Of a DNA stretch of 50,481 nt, positions 41,198 to 49,218 are shown piece after piece (position 1 is the stretch's first letter; the number at the start of each line of letters is the position of its first letter). The translations under genes were made by a program, and so were the position numbers. The stretch comes from a bacterium (GTDB taxonomy: Bacteria; Patescibacteriota; Saccharimonadia; Saccharimonadales; Saccharimonadaceae). The notes beneath the pieces were generated by a model that was not told where the DNA came from, did no database searches, and worked only from the letters and a program-made list of their open reading frames with translations. The stretch is taken from positions 1 to 50,481 of the forward strand of contig JAUIBD010000007.1 of assembly GCA_030427525.1 (NCBI GenBank), written 5' to 3'.

Positions 41198-42020
41198 TGC
41201 CGGGTTCTGCTATCCTGTTGTTTGCATGCAGCCAGCCATCAGGGCTACCACATTCCATATACTCACCTTGAATCGTGCCGACTGCTATTTTGCCACCACT
41301 TGCAACGTACGCATTAATCGGATCTGTCAGTTCGAACTCGCCACGTGTACTATTTACAGGAAGTGTTTTAGCCAATGTAAATAGTTGTTTGTTTAAAATA
41401 TAGAAACTAGAGTTATTCAGGTTGCTTGGTGCTTCCTCCGGCAGAGGCTTTTCAACTATTTTCACGAAATGGTCTTCACTGTCTTTTTCAATAATGCCGT
41501 ACTTACTAATATCCTCGTGCGGTACTTCATTACCAAATAGGCCTGCACTAACACCATGCGATTCAACCAATTGCATCAAGTCTGCCGCATTTGAACCACC
41601 ATCTGTTCGCCAAAAGAACTGGTCTCCCATGACGACAAGTGCCGATTCATCGTCAGCGATGAAATCATCCGTTAACGCAACAGGAATACTTGTGCCGTAT
41701 CCACCTGTGCTTGGCTGAGTTACAAAGTGAATATTTACCCCTGAAAGTGGTGCAACTTTTTCGAGCAAGTCATTTTTGCCCTTTGAGCGCAAGTAATCAT
41801 TTAGCTGTATGTTGCTTCGGTAATAACTTTCTATTTGGGTGCTTTGTTCGCCCACCACAAAGTAAATATCTTTTATACCCGCCTTCACTACATCTTGCAC
41901 AACATAGTCAACCACAGGTCGAGTGCCCACTGGTAGCATACACTTTTCGATTGATTTGGTGATAGGCAGCATGCGACTGCCCCAACCTGCTACTGGAATT
42001 ATTGCTTTGGTAATTCTCAT
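41184..42020 (-). CDS. galU: UTP--glucose-1-phosphate uridylyltransferase
   Basis: A 278-residue nucleotidyltransferase. The N-terminus AIIPVAGWGSRMLPITKSIEKCMLPVGTRPVVDYVV carries the nucleotide-binding signature; further blocks are VTQPSTGGYGTSIPVAL, ESALVVMGDQFFWRTDG and the FELTDPINAYVASGGKIAV segment. It makes UDP-glucose for glycans or teichoic-type polymers, in line with the LCP gene. The signature has GWGSR where most members have GxGTR. A TAGAAT box ends 6 nt before the ATG, suggesting a leaderless mRNA. Confidence 0.92.
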   Translation of the reverse strand: MRITKAIIPVAGWGSRMLPITKSIEKCMLPVGTRPVVDYVVQDVVKAGIKDIYFVVGEQSTQIESYYRSNIQLNDYLRSKGKNDLLEKVAPLSGVNIHFVTQPSTGGYGTSIPVALTDDFIADDESALVVMGDQFFWRTDGGSNAADLMQLVESHGVSAGLFGNEVPHEDISKYGIIEKDSEDHFVKIVEKPLPEEAPSNLNNSSFYILNKQLFTLAKTLPVNSTRGEFELTDPINAYVASGGKIAVGTIQGEYMECGSPDGWLHANNRIAEPGNDNS

Positions 42021-42026
42021 ATGTTC

Positions 42027-42032
42027 ATTCTA
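42027..42032 (-). promoter_or_regulatory. -10 box of galU, leaderless
   Basis: Minus-strand TAGAAT ends 6 nt before ATG 42020, with no ribosome site. The -35 candidate TATGGC is weak. Confidence 0.5.
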
Positions 42033-42034
42033 CC

Positions 42035-42895
42035 CTATATCTGCCCACCGCCATAGAGAAGTACGACAAACAACGCCACAGCTACTAGGCCAGCAGCAGT
42101 AAAGGCACCGTGATGCCTACGCCAACTCATCCGCCACGCCTTGGGTAAATGCGCGCGCTTTGCATGCGCAAAGAGAGCAGCTAGCATCGCCAGCATAAGT
42201 AGAAAAATACTCGCTAGCACACTCGGGTTCAGCTGCTTTAGCCCTATACCAAAACGCGAGATTAGATTAAACGACGCATTACTTGCCGCCAGAACTCCTG
42301 TTGGCAGCAATTCGTCTGTCTTCGGCGTACCGTATAGCGCCACAATCAGCGTTGTTTTTTTACCCTGAAGCTCACCTCTCTGCACGGCAAAACCCACGTC
42401 TTTGTAGCGTGCGTCCAGCATGTTCCTTCGGTGTTCTGGAGAGTTCATCCATGCAGCCACAATGGCTTGTGGTGTGCGAAAATTCTTCGCTAAATTCTCG
42501 CCCGCAACCGAGTAGCTATAGCCTTCCTGGGCAAACCAATGCCACGGTGTTATGCCTGTCGGGCTCGTATGCGCCCAGTAGTTATCTTGAAACATATTGC
42601 TCGCTTTGTCGCTCGCAGCTGCACTAAGTGTTTTATCAAGCACCAAAGCCTCAGCACCTACAGCTCGTCTTTGCTTGTTTGTCTCGTGTAGCAGCTGCTG
42701 GGTAGAATGATCCACCGTGCTACCAAGCACCGCGTCTGACTGAGTGTAGAGGTAGCTCAGTTGTATAGATGCGATCAACAGCCCAAGCGCCATAAGCCCT
42801 CTAACACGCACAATATGTGGCCGGTAGTGGTTGCTTTTGTGCGCGACCACTGCTTTTCGTAGATGATGCTTTAGGTGCTTATTGTTCGTAGCCAT
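42035..42895 (-). CDS. CAP/SCP-domain (PR-1 like) membrane-anchored protein
   Basis: A 286-residue protein. After a basic cytoplasmic start and a membrane helix at about 30-50 comes a CAP domain (about 65-190) with LLHETNKQRRAVGAEALVLDKTL, the motif NYWAHTSPTGITPWHW, YSVAGENLAKNFRTPQAIVAAWMNSPEHRRNML and the VGFAVQRG block; the His and Glu residues typical of CAP cavities are kept. Two membrane helices follow (about 225-245 and 262-284). CAP proteins of bacteria are secreted and bind lipids or the wall. It is 12 bp downstream of the Ig-like surface protein gene and probably shares its mRNA. Confidence 0.9.
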   Translation of the reverse strand: MATNNKHLKHHLRKAVVAHKSNHYRPHIVRVRGLMALGLLIASIQLSYLYTQSDAVLGSTVDHSTQQLLHETNKQRRAVGAEALVLDKTLSAAASDKASNMFQDNYWAHTSPTGITPWHWFAQEGYSYSVAGENLAKNFRTPQAIVAAWMNSPEHRRNMLDARYKDVGFAVQRGELQGKKTTLIVALYGTPKTDELLPTGVLAASNASFNLISRFGIGLKQLNPSVLASIFLLMLAMLAALFAHAKRAHLPKAWRMSWRRHHGAFTAAGLVAVALFVVLLYGGGQI

Positions 42896-42907
42896 TCTTC
42901 TGTCACC

Positions 42908-44803
42908 CTACACTCGCCTGGAACGTGCCAGCACGTACGCACCGCCGCCAATTGCGATTGCTCCTACGCCAGCAGCCGCGCCCAACCATTGCCAGCATAC
43001 GCCAAACATTTCGTCACATTTTGATATGCTTTCATCGCGAGTTCCCAATACATTCGCGTTGCTTTTTTTACTTGATGTTTGTACCAGAGAAGTATCTGAC
43101 GGCTGCGTAACACCAGGCGCTTTTGACACCGCCGTCGTGGTTGCCAAGATGCCGTTATTTGGCCGAATTATCGTTTGTGTCGCCGTGCGCGAGACTACCT
43201 CATTTTTATTAGTACTCTTTGGCTGACTAACTGGAATTGTTGGTACAATCGCCACGGTCCCGCGTATTACGCCAAATTGCCAAAATACTGATTCACTTTG
43301 GTTGCCTGCCCTGTCTACGCTATAAAATCGCAGTGTATAGTTACCTCCGGCTAGTTCAGTTGGCGATATATTACAATTGAACAGCTGCATCGCTTCACTA
43401 CTATCAACTACAGTGTTCATGCACTCTTTTTCAAATGTCAGTAGCTGCGAGCCACTATAGAGTTCACTAACCACCCTTTGTATGCCGCTTCCTACATCAC
43501 TTGCCTTTGCTACTACCTGAAAATCGTTACTTTGTAGCTCGCCATCTTTTACCGGACTCACAATCTCAGTAGTTGGTGCACTTGTATCAACTTCAACATC
43601 TACTGTCATCGATCGATTGTTGTTTGCCTTGTCGTATGCCGTCACCGTGATGCGATAAAAGCCGGTATCAAACTGAAGTGCGCTAAAGTCCCACGTGTTG
43701 GTGCCGTCAGCTACTCCATCGTAGAGTGGTGCAATCACGCTCCCTGCTATTGCTGTCACTTCATCGACTTCATATTCTACACGGTCAATTTCACTTACCT
43801 CATCGCTTGCTTCACCATTTACATGTATCGCGCCAAAGTTTGTTACAAAACCATCTTCAGGCATGGCAATTGTCACGCTTGGCATAGTGTGATCAACAAT
43901 AAATTCTTGCGACCCCGGCTCAGACATATTGCCGGCACTATCCGCTGCATAAAATACCGCCACATATTGGCCATCGTCTAGACCTGCAAGCACACTGCAT
44001 GTCAGCACATTTTCAGTCGCCAATATCGCGTCGTTCACACACGAATCAACTGTTGCGCCTTGCTTGGTAATATCAATATGAACGCTCGCCAGCTCTGTTT
44101 CATCAGTTGCAAATACAGAAATACTGTTAGGGTTATACATTTCAATCGGCGCCTCCAGTTGAATCGTTGGTGCATTCTCATCAGCTTGTGGCACCACTTC
44201 GTCGCCACTGACTGTAATCATATCGAGCTTAAACTCATTGCTTGTGCTCGAGCCAAAGCCACGGAATATAATCACAACATCCGATTTGCCATCTGCATCT
44301 GGCAAAGCGAATACACCATGTTGCCAGTCAGCATCATTATCTGCAGTGCCTGTTTCCCCGTAATAGGTGTTTAGAATTTGCTCGTTGCCATCTACACTGT
44401 AAGCAACTTGCCCGTAGTCAGTTGCCTTTAACCCATTGCGTTTATAGTAGTACGAGAGCGAGATGTTCTCGTAGCTGCTGGCATCAATTGTTTTTTTCAT
44501 CTCACTGATCGTATTCGTCCCCAAATAATCAGCACGTCTGCTACCATCTTGCGCATTGGCATTCACTGTCTTCCAGCCATCTCCCACAGAATCCCACGCA
44601 TCAAAGTTGCCAGACTCAAAACTATCGGCAAACAGATTACTATTTATCGCAGCTGCATCTGGCGCACCTAAAACAGAAAATGGCTGTAGTAGTACCACTA
44701 AAACAGCTAAAAACATTGAAACCTTACCGAGCGGCAGCCAACGCGCCAGTGGTAGTTTAATTGACAAAACACCCCCGCAGTTACCGTGCAAACGGGACTC
44801 CAC
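42908..44803 (-). CDS. Large surface protein with lectin-like and Ig-like domains
   Basis: A 631-residue exported protein. A signal peptide ends near SVLGA (about residue 47 from GTG 44803). A jelly-roll type domain follows (DSFESGNFDAWDSVGDGWKTV to KLDMITVSG), then three Ig-like repeats with the bacterial pattern DNxxPTxxxxxP: TIQLEAPIEMYNPNSISV, VTIAMPEDGFVTNFGAIHVNGEASD and PTTEIVSPVKDGELQSND. A long Thr/Ser stalk leads to a C-terminal membrane helix (GAAAGVGAIAIGGGAYVLA) and RSRRV anchor. The start is uncertain: GTG 44803 has GGAGGGA only 2 nt away, and a TTG or the ATG nearer the signal peptide are options. Adhesion to a host cell is an inference. Confidence 0.82.
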   Translation of the reverse strand: MESRLHGNCGGVLSIKLPLARWLPLGKVSMFLAVLVVLLQPFSVLGAPDAAAINSNLFADSFESGNFDAWDSVGDGWKTVNANAQDGSRRADYLGTNTISEMKKTIDASSYENISLSYYYKRNGLKATDYGQVAYSVDGNEQILNTYYGETGTADNDADWQHGVFALPDADGKSDVVIIFRGFGSSTSNEFKLDMITVSGDEVVPQADENAPTIQLEAPIEMYNPNSISVFATDETELASVHIDITKQGATVDSCVNDAILATENVLTCSVLAGLDDGQYVAVFYAADSAGNMSEPGSQEFIVDHTMPSVTIAMPEDGFVTNFGAIHVNGEASDEVSEIDRVEYEVDEVTAIAGSVIAPLYDGVADGTNTWDFSALQFDTGFYRITVTAYDKANNNRSMTVDVEVDTSAPTTEIVSPVKDGELQSNDFQVVAKASDVGSGIQRVVSELYSGSQLLTFEKECMNTVVDSSEAMQLFNCNISPTELAGGNYTLRFYSVDRAGNQSESVFWQFGVIRGTVAIVPTIPVSQPKSTNKNEVVSRTATQTIIRPNNGILATTTAVSKAPGVTQPSDTSLVQTSSKKSNANVLGTRDESISKCDEMFGVCWQWLGAAAGVGAIAIGGGAYVLARSRRV

Positions 44804-44867
44804 TCCCTCCGGCTGGTTAATGATTTGTCTTTAGTATACGATGCTTGTGCTTGGCTGAAAAGACTGT

Positions 44868-45251
44868 TTAGTGACTTTTGTGCTCAAGTTCATGAATGCG
44901 CGGATGGTCCAGTCCATAATAATGAGCAATCTCGTGCCACAGCGTTCGCTTTATTTGTTCAAACAGGCTGTGTTCATCGTGTGTCACCGCAAGGATCGGC
45001 AATTTAAACAGCGTAATTTTATCGGGGAAAAATCCAGATTCATTACCGCCACGGTTTGTCAGCGGCACACCTTCGTATAGTCCTAGCAGTAGCTGGTCTC
45101 CGCGTAGTTTAATCTTCGTGCGCTGGTGTTCGTCTGGTTCATCAGCCATCACTATCGCAACGTTTTTAAGCCCAGTAATATAGTGCTGTGGCAGTTCATC
45201 CATAGCTTTACTAATCAAGCGGTCAAAGTCGGTATCTGATAGTTCTTGCAT
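44868..45251 (-). CDS. Zincin-like metallopeptidase, 127 aa
   Basis: A small protein of the metallopeptidase family known as zincin_1. The motif is LWHEIAHYYGLDH, with His106, Glu107, His110 and the third ligand region GLDH at 113-116. Earlier blocks PQHYITGLKNVAIVMADEP and LLGLYEGVPLTNRG, then LPDKITLFKLPI-like ESGFFPDKITLFKLPI, match the family order. It has no signal peptide and its substrate is unknown. An upstream in-frame TTG at 45260 is rejected because a TATACT box ends 9 nt before ATG 45251. Confidence 0.9.
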   Translation of the reverse strand: MQELSDTDFDRLISKAMDELPQHYITGLKNVAIVMADEPDEHQRTKIKLRGDQLLLGLYEGVPLTNRGGNESGFFPDKITLFKLPILAVTHDEHSLFEQIKRTLWHEIAHYYGLDHPRIHELEHKSH

Positions 45252-45260
45252 GCTATACAA

Positions 45261-45289
45261 AGTATATCATTTATTATTCGTCGTGAAAA
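45261..45289 (-). promoter_or_regulatory. Leaderless promoter TTTTCA-N17-TATACT
   Basis: Minus-strand TTTTCA (45284-45289) and TATACT (45261-45266), 17 bp apart, then nine bases to ATG 45251. It lies within the end of the upstream small gene. Confidence 0.6.
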
Positions 45290-45480
45290 TCAAACCAGCT
45301 TGGGTCTTTGCGAACATCTTTGACAATTTTTGCCCAGCGATCACCCAAGTCTGGGTCGTACTGCTCTTTCAGGTCGATATGTTCTGATTCGGCTCGTTCA
45401 GCAGCAATTTCTTCACCTAACCCATCGGCAAGTGGGTCTATTTTGGCAAAAGCTAGTTTGTGGCGGAAAAATGATAACAT
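45274..45480 (-). CDS. Hypothetical small protein, 68 aa
   Basis: An unrecognised acidic 68-residue protein, MLSFFRHKLAFAKIDPLADGLG then EEIAAERAESEHIDLKEQYDPDLGDRWAKIVKDVRKDPSW. No membrane helix or motif. A promoter TTGACT-N17-TAAAGT (45508-45536) lies 27 nt upstream, and a second TAAAGT ends 10 nt before the ATG, so the leader may be absent. It is just upstream of the zincin gene on the same strand. The real nature of the gene is moderately supported by promoter and codon pattern. Confidence 0.62.
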   Translation of the reverse strand: MLSFFRHKLAFAKIDPLADGLGEEIAAERAESEHIDLKEQYDPDLGDRWAKIVKDVRKDPSWFDFHDE

Positions 45481-45507
45481 ATTTGTTTTAACTTTAGTTA
45501 CTATTTT

Positions 45508-45536
45508 ACTTTAGCATAAGTGTTATAAAAAGTCAA
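45508..45536 (-). promoter_or_regulatory. Promoter TTGACT-N17-TAAAGT
   Basis: Minus-strand TTGACT (45531-45536) and TAAAGT (45508-45513), 17 bp apart. A second TAAAGT (45491-45496) is nearer the start codon. Confidence 0.55.
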
Positions 45537-45543
45537 TACCTGC

Positions 45544-45549
45544 TACACT
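45544..45549 (+). promoter_or_regulatory. -10 box of photolyase gene, leaderless
   Basis: TACACT ends 7 nt before ATG 45557, with no ribosome site. The -35 is weak. Confidence 0.52.
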
Positions 45550-45556
45550 TGTTATT

Positions 45557-46954
45557 ATGACTTCACGAGGACTAATACTGCAAAGCAGTGCCCCCGAAAA
45601 TGCACGCTGTGTTATTTATGTAATGAGCCGTGATCAAAGAGCACACGATAACCATGCGCTGCTTGCTGCACAGTCTGAGGCGCTCAAGCATTCGCTACCA
45701 TTGGTCGTCGTGTTTAACCTCTATACCAGCCTCGGCGTACGTGCGCAGGAACATTTCACCTTTATGCTAGCTGGTCTACGTGAGGTAGAAACAGAACTTT
45801 CTAAGAAAAATATCCCTTTTCTCATTACTTCTGGAGACATGGAGGCTGAGCTGAAAAAGCTCGTTACCGAACTTAATCCCCGTACTGTCTATTTTGATTT
45901 TAGTCCGCTCCGAGGGCCAAGAGAAGCACAAAAATCACTCGTAGAACAGCTGGTGTGTCGAGTAATTGTTGTCGATACACACAACATCGTTCCCGTCTGG
46001 ATACTCAGCGACAAGCAAGAATTTGCAGCACATACGATTCGTCGAAAACTACACAAATCCATAAGTGAATGGCTGGTTGAGCCTCCAACACTCAAAAAAC
46101 ACCCGTATACTATCGACAAGCTTCCGAAATCGCTTGGATGGAGCGATACGGAGGCAATCGTCAAAAAAGTTCCCAAGTGCGGCATACAGCATGACTTTGA
46201 AGCTGGCGAAACCGCAGCAAAAAATCGCCTTGCTACTTTCATCGAATCTGGTTTAGCAAGCTATGCTGGGCAGCGTAACGATCCAACTAAAGATGCCCAG
46301 TCAGAACTCAGTCCCTACCTGCACTTCGGTCAGCTATCTGCCCTGCGAGTTGTACTGAACGTAATGGACGCTGCTAGTGAGCCACCGCTTCTGTTAAAAG
46401 AGCCGAGGATGCCATCCACCGATGAGCCTGCGACCTTTCAGGACGGCGTAAATAGTTTAGTTGAGGAACTGGTTGTACGTAAAGAACTGTCTGATAACTT
46501 TTGTTTCTATAACAATTCGTACGACAGTTTAAACGGCGCACCCTCATGGGGTCAAAAAACACTCGAAAAGCACGCCACTGATCCACGTGATTTTACTTAC
46601 ACAAGACGACAGTTTGAAGACGCCAAAACACATGACGATATTTGGAATGCAGCGCAGCTACAACTCCGAAAATCAGGCAAAATCCATGGTTATATGCGCA
46701 TGTATTGGGCAAAGAAAATCCTCGAATGGAGCGACTCAGCCGAGAAAGCGGTTGAAACTGCTATTTATCTAAACGATCACTACAGCCTTGATGGTGGTGA
46801 TCCAAATGGCTACGTTGGTATTTTATGGAGTGTTGCCGGACTCCACGATCGACCGTGGTTCGAGCGCAGCGTGTATGGCACCATCCGTTATATGAATGAC
46901 AGCGGTCTCAAGAAGAAGTTTGACACCAAAGCATACACGGAACGCTGGCTGTAA
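45557..46954 (+). CDS. phr: Class II CPD photolyase
   Basis: A 465-residue DNA photolyase that splits cyclobutane pyrimidine dimers with FAD and light. The N-terminal domain has the class II start CVIYVMSRDQRAHDNHALLAAQ and the block TVYFDFSPLRGPREAQ, DTHNIVPVWILSDKQEFAAHTIRRK; the FAD domain has SPYLHFGQLSA, EELVVRKELSDNFCFYN, the GAPSWGQKTLEKHATDPRDFTYTRRQFE stretch and KIHGYMRMYWAKKILEW with GGDPNGYVGILWSVAGLHDRPWFERSVYGTIRYM. It is class II rather than the E. coli class I type. It converges on the rhodanese gene. It implies exposure to light and access to FAD. Confidence 0.96.
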   Translation: MTSRGLILQSSAPENARCVIYVMSRDQRAHDNHALLAAQSEALKHSLPLVVVFNLYTSLGVRAQEHFTFMLAGLREVETELSKKNIPFLITSGDMEAELKKLVTELNPRTVYFDFSPLRGPREAQKSLVEQLVCRVIVVDTHNIVPVWILSDKQEFAAHTIRRKLHKSISEWLVEPPTLKKHPYTIDKLPKSLGWSDTEAIVKKVPKCGIQHDFEAGETAAKNRLATFIESGLASYAGQRNDPTKDAQSELSPYLHFGQLSALRVVLNVMDAASEPPLLLKEPRMPSTDEPATFQDGVNSLVEELVVRKELSDNFCFYNNSYDSLNGAPSWGQKTLEKHATDPRDFTYTRRQFEDAKTHDDIWNAAQLQLRKSGKIHGYMRMYWAKKILEWSDSAEKAVETAIYLNDHYSLDGGDPNGYVGILWSVAGLHDRPWFERSVYGTIRYMNDSGLKKKFDTKAYTERWL

Positions 46955-46956
46955 TT

Positions 46957-47229
46957 CTAAGCAACGCTAGCGAGATATTTGCGCACGTGCTGTTCATTCA
47001 CACCGTTTTTGATATTTGTGAAGCCATGTTGGCTCAGAATATGACCAACCGTGTTTGAGCGTGCACCGCTGCGGCAATACACGATAATTTCTGTATCTTT
47101 TTCTACGCCGTCTAGTTTTTTAGGAATCTTTCCACCCATAAATTTTGCCGGTGGTATGTTGATTGCGCCTTGTACGTGACTAGCCGCAAATTCGAAGTCT
47201 TCGCGTGTGTCTATAATAATTCTGTTCAT
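46957..47229 (-). CDS. Single-domain rhodanese
   Basis: A 90-residue rhodanese domain: IIIDTREDFEFAASHVQGAINIPPAKF at the start and the active loop YCRSGAR with Cys52. Such proteins carry sulfur as a persulfide. An upstream frame from 47286 is rejected since a TATACT box (47236-47241) ends 6 nt before ATG 47229. It lies 20 bp after the cydA-cydB-like pair but has its own promoter. Confidence 0.92.
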   Translation of the reverse strand: MNRIIIDTREDFEFAASHVQGAINIPPAKFMGGKIPKKLDGVEKDTEIIVYCRSGARSNTVGHILSQHGFTNIKNGVNEQHVRKYLASVA

Positions 47230-47235
47230 ATACAA

Positions 47236-47241
47236 AGTATA
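47236..47241 (-). promoter_or_regulatory. -10 box of rhodanese gene, leaderless
   Basis: Minus-strand TATACT ends 6 nt before ATG 47229, so +1 would be the A of the start codon. Confidence 0.6.
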
Positions 47242-47248
47242 GCAAACT

Positions 47249-47764
47249 TTACTTACTTTTGTATAGTGTAAGTATCGGTACGGCAATTACCCCAAGTATC
47301 AGCACTAGTCCCGGGAGAAATACTGGTATGAACTGCAGGTTAGCCTCTGGTTGCTGGGTAAAAATAAACCAACTTGCCTGTAAAACCGTAATGACCAGCA
47401 ACACCGCTGCCGCAACGTGAGTTATGGCAAATGCCCAGTCAAATAGATTGATAGTTGGTACTCTGCGGACATAGAAAATATAAATATACAAAGCGCCTCT
47501 AAGACCTAGAAATACCGCTGCCCAAAAGGTACTGATAAAGATAGCATCCGCGATTTGGTCTATCGATTTTGTGAATAGCATCAATAACATGACGACGCCG
47601 AATACAAGCAATGTGTGAGTAATCTCCCAAGTTGCACTTAAGTAACCTTCTTTGCCTCGGTTTGGGTATTTCAGACGCACGAAACTAAGATACGTCTCAT
47701 ACAAGAATGCCAGAACAAAAATAAGTATCGGTACGTATATCAGCACGTACGCCCAGAGCATCAT
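47249..47764 (-). CDS. Half-size CydB-like membrane subunit, 171 aa
   Basis: A 171-residue membrane protein with about five helices. It overlaps cydA by 4 bp, the position of cydB, but normal CydB has 330-380 residues and about eight helices. The segment SATWEITHTLLVFGVVMLLMLF and DAIFISTFWAAVFLGLRGALYIYIFYVRR loosely follow the first half of CydB, so it may be a reduced or diverged subunit. It could dimerise in place of the double-length form. Another possibility is an unrelated helper. It ends close to the rhodanese promoter. Confidence 0.6.
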   Translation of the reverse strand: MMLWAYVLIYVPILIFVLAFLYETYLSFVRLKYPNRGKEGYLSATWEITHTLLVFGVVMLLMLFTKSIDQIADAIFISTFWAAVFLGLRGALYIYIFYVRRVPTINLFDWAFAITHVAAAVLLVITVLQASWFIFTQQPEANLQFIPVFLPGLVLILGVIAVPILTLYKSK

Positions 47765-49101
47765 AGTACACCCCCTTTACGCTGCTTTTCCAACTTAACA
47801 AACTGTCGTATTCCCAAATATGTGACGATAAACAGTACTACGTACGCAGCTGGGAACAAATAACCGAAGGTGGTGATATCATGTGTTTTTGTTAAGGCCT
47901 CACTGGTAGTTACATAGCCTCGAACAGCCCATGGTTGTCGGCCAATCTCCGTCATCATCCAGCCAAGCTCGACAATGGCGATACCGAACCAGCTTATTGA
48001 AACAAAGCCGAGTAACATAAGTCTATTCTTGAGGAGTTCGGGCCGCTTCCATTTCGCAAGGAAGTAGAGAGGAATCACAACCACCAATATCGTAATCATG
48101 GTCATCTTTATATCAAAAAACGTATGTATATACAGTGGTGGCTGCAAGTCTTTCGGCGTGGCGTCTAGCCCTTCTACGGTACAGCCTGGGCTATTGCACG
48201 CCAGTAAGCTGAGTGCGTTTGGAATCTCGAAATGTGGCCCAACTACCCCGCCATTTCCATCTGACACACCACCAATCAGTAGCGGTGCATTTGTGCGTGT
48301 TTCATAGTTTAATTCCAAGGCTGCCAATTTTTCTGGCTCGTGTTTTGCTAGATATTTGCCCGTAATGTCGGCAGTTATGGCAGAAAATACGAACGATATC
48401 GCAACAAATATCATCAGTTTTTGCACTATAAAATAGTCGAGTTTGTGTTTAGCCGAACCACGGTCTTTCTTTTTTGCTCGCAACAAACGATAGGCATAAA
48501 GGCCTACCATCAGTAAGCCAGCGGCAACGTAGTAACCTGGCATCGAGTGGAAGAATGTAACAAGTGATGAAACAGAGAACATCGCAGCAAGCACATCTAT
48601 ATTAGTGAACTCACCGTTGACAATATCAAAGCCAGTTGGTAAATTCATCCATCCGTTCACGCTAGTAATCACGTAAGCGCTTCCGGTACTCCCCACAACT
48701 ACCATAATGCCAAAAAACCAGTGCAGCCACTCTGATATTTTTTTGCTGTTCCATGTAAGCATATATAGCGACAAGAACACGGCTTCTATCAAGAAAAAGT
48801 ACGTTTCCAACATAAATGGAAGGCCGATTACCTCACCACCAAACTTTAATATGCCCGGCCAAACGAGAGACATTTGTAGTGCAATGACCGTACCAGACAG
48901 CACGCCAGTCACCACCAAGAGAGACATGATTTTTGACCAGAATTTCGCAACGTTTCGCAGTCTTTCATCACGCCGCCGAATCGCCATATATTCGAACCAT
49001 ACCACCAATACTGGCAGCACAAGACCAAACATGACAAAAATGATATGAAAACCCAAACTGTCGCCCATCAGAACGCGCGCAGCTGATAATGAATGCTCCA
49101 T
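47761..49101 (-). CDS. cydA: Cytochrome bd-type quinol oxidase subunit I
   Basis: A 446-residue CydA with about nine membrane helices. The haem ligands are present: His19 (GFHIIFV), Glu in LPFMLETYFFLIEAVF, His in TFFHSMPGYYVAAG and Met in FFDIKMTMIT. The quinol-loop motif KHEPEKLAALELNYET and the GWMMTEIGRQPWAVRG block are kept; the Q-loop is short. It reduces oxygen to water with quinol. The gene is led by AAGGAAG and a TTGCAA-N18-TATAGT promoter, so it has a leader of about 35 nt. With a half-size partner the oxidase is unusual; it suggests use of, or defence against, oxygen. Confidence 0.94.
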   Translation of the reverse strand: MEHSLSAARVLMGDSLGFHIIFVMFGLVLPVLVVWFEYMAIRRRDERLRNVAKFWSKIMSLLVVTGVLSGTVIALQMSLVWPGILKFGGEVIGLPFMLETYFFLIEAVFLSLYMLTWNSKKISEWLHWFFGIMVVVGSTGSAYVITSVNGWMNLPTGFDIVNGEFTNIDVLAAMFSVSSLVTFFHSMPGYYVAAGLLMVGLYAYRLLRAKKKDRGSAKHKLDYFIVQKLMIFVAISFVFSAITADITGKYLAKHEPEKLAALELNYETRTNAPLLIGGVSDGNGGVVGPHFEIPNALSLLACNSPGCTVEGLDATPKDLQPPLYIHTFFDIKMTMITILVVVIPLYFLAKWKRPELLKNRLMLLGFVSISWFGIAIVELGWMMTEIGRQPWAVRGYVTTSEALTKTHDITTFGYLFPAAYVVLFIVTYLGIRQFVKLEKQRKGGVL

Positions 49102-49142
49102 GGCAATGTCTTCCTTTTTGTTAGAGATTGGCTAGTACTTTC

Positions 49143-49172
49143 ACTATACTCTCAAAGCGCTTATGTTTGCAA
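49143..49172 (-). promoter_or_regulatory. Promoter of cydA operon (TTGCAA-N18-TATAGT)
   Basis: Minus-strand TTGCAA (49167-49172) and TATAGT (49143-49148), 18 bp apart. The leader contains AAGGAAG. Confidence 0.62.
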
Positions 49173-49182
49173 CCCTCCTCAT

Positions 49183-49210
49183 TTGACACCGCTACTACCA
49201 TGGGTATACG
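49183..49210 (+). promoter_or_regulatory. Leaderless promoter TTGACA-N16-TATACG
   Basis: TTGACA (49183-49188), 16 bp, TATACG (49205-49210), then eight bases to ATG 49219. It is divergent from cydA. Confidence 0.6.
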
Positions 49211-49218
49211 CTTATGGT

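Noticed and set aside
44700-44840. A c-di-AMP or similar riboswitch ahead of the surface protein gene
   Set aside because: The GC-rich leader has short possible stems but none of the conserved riboswitch core sequences that I know.
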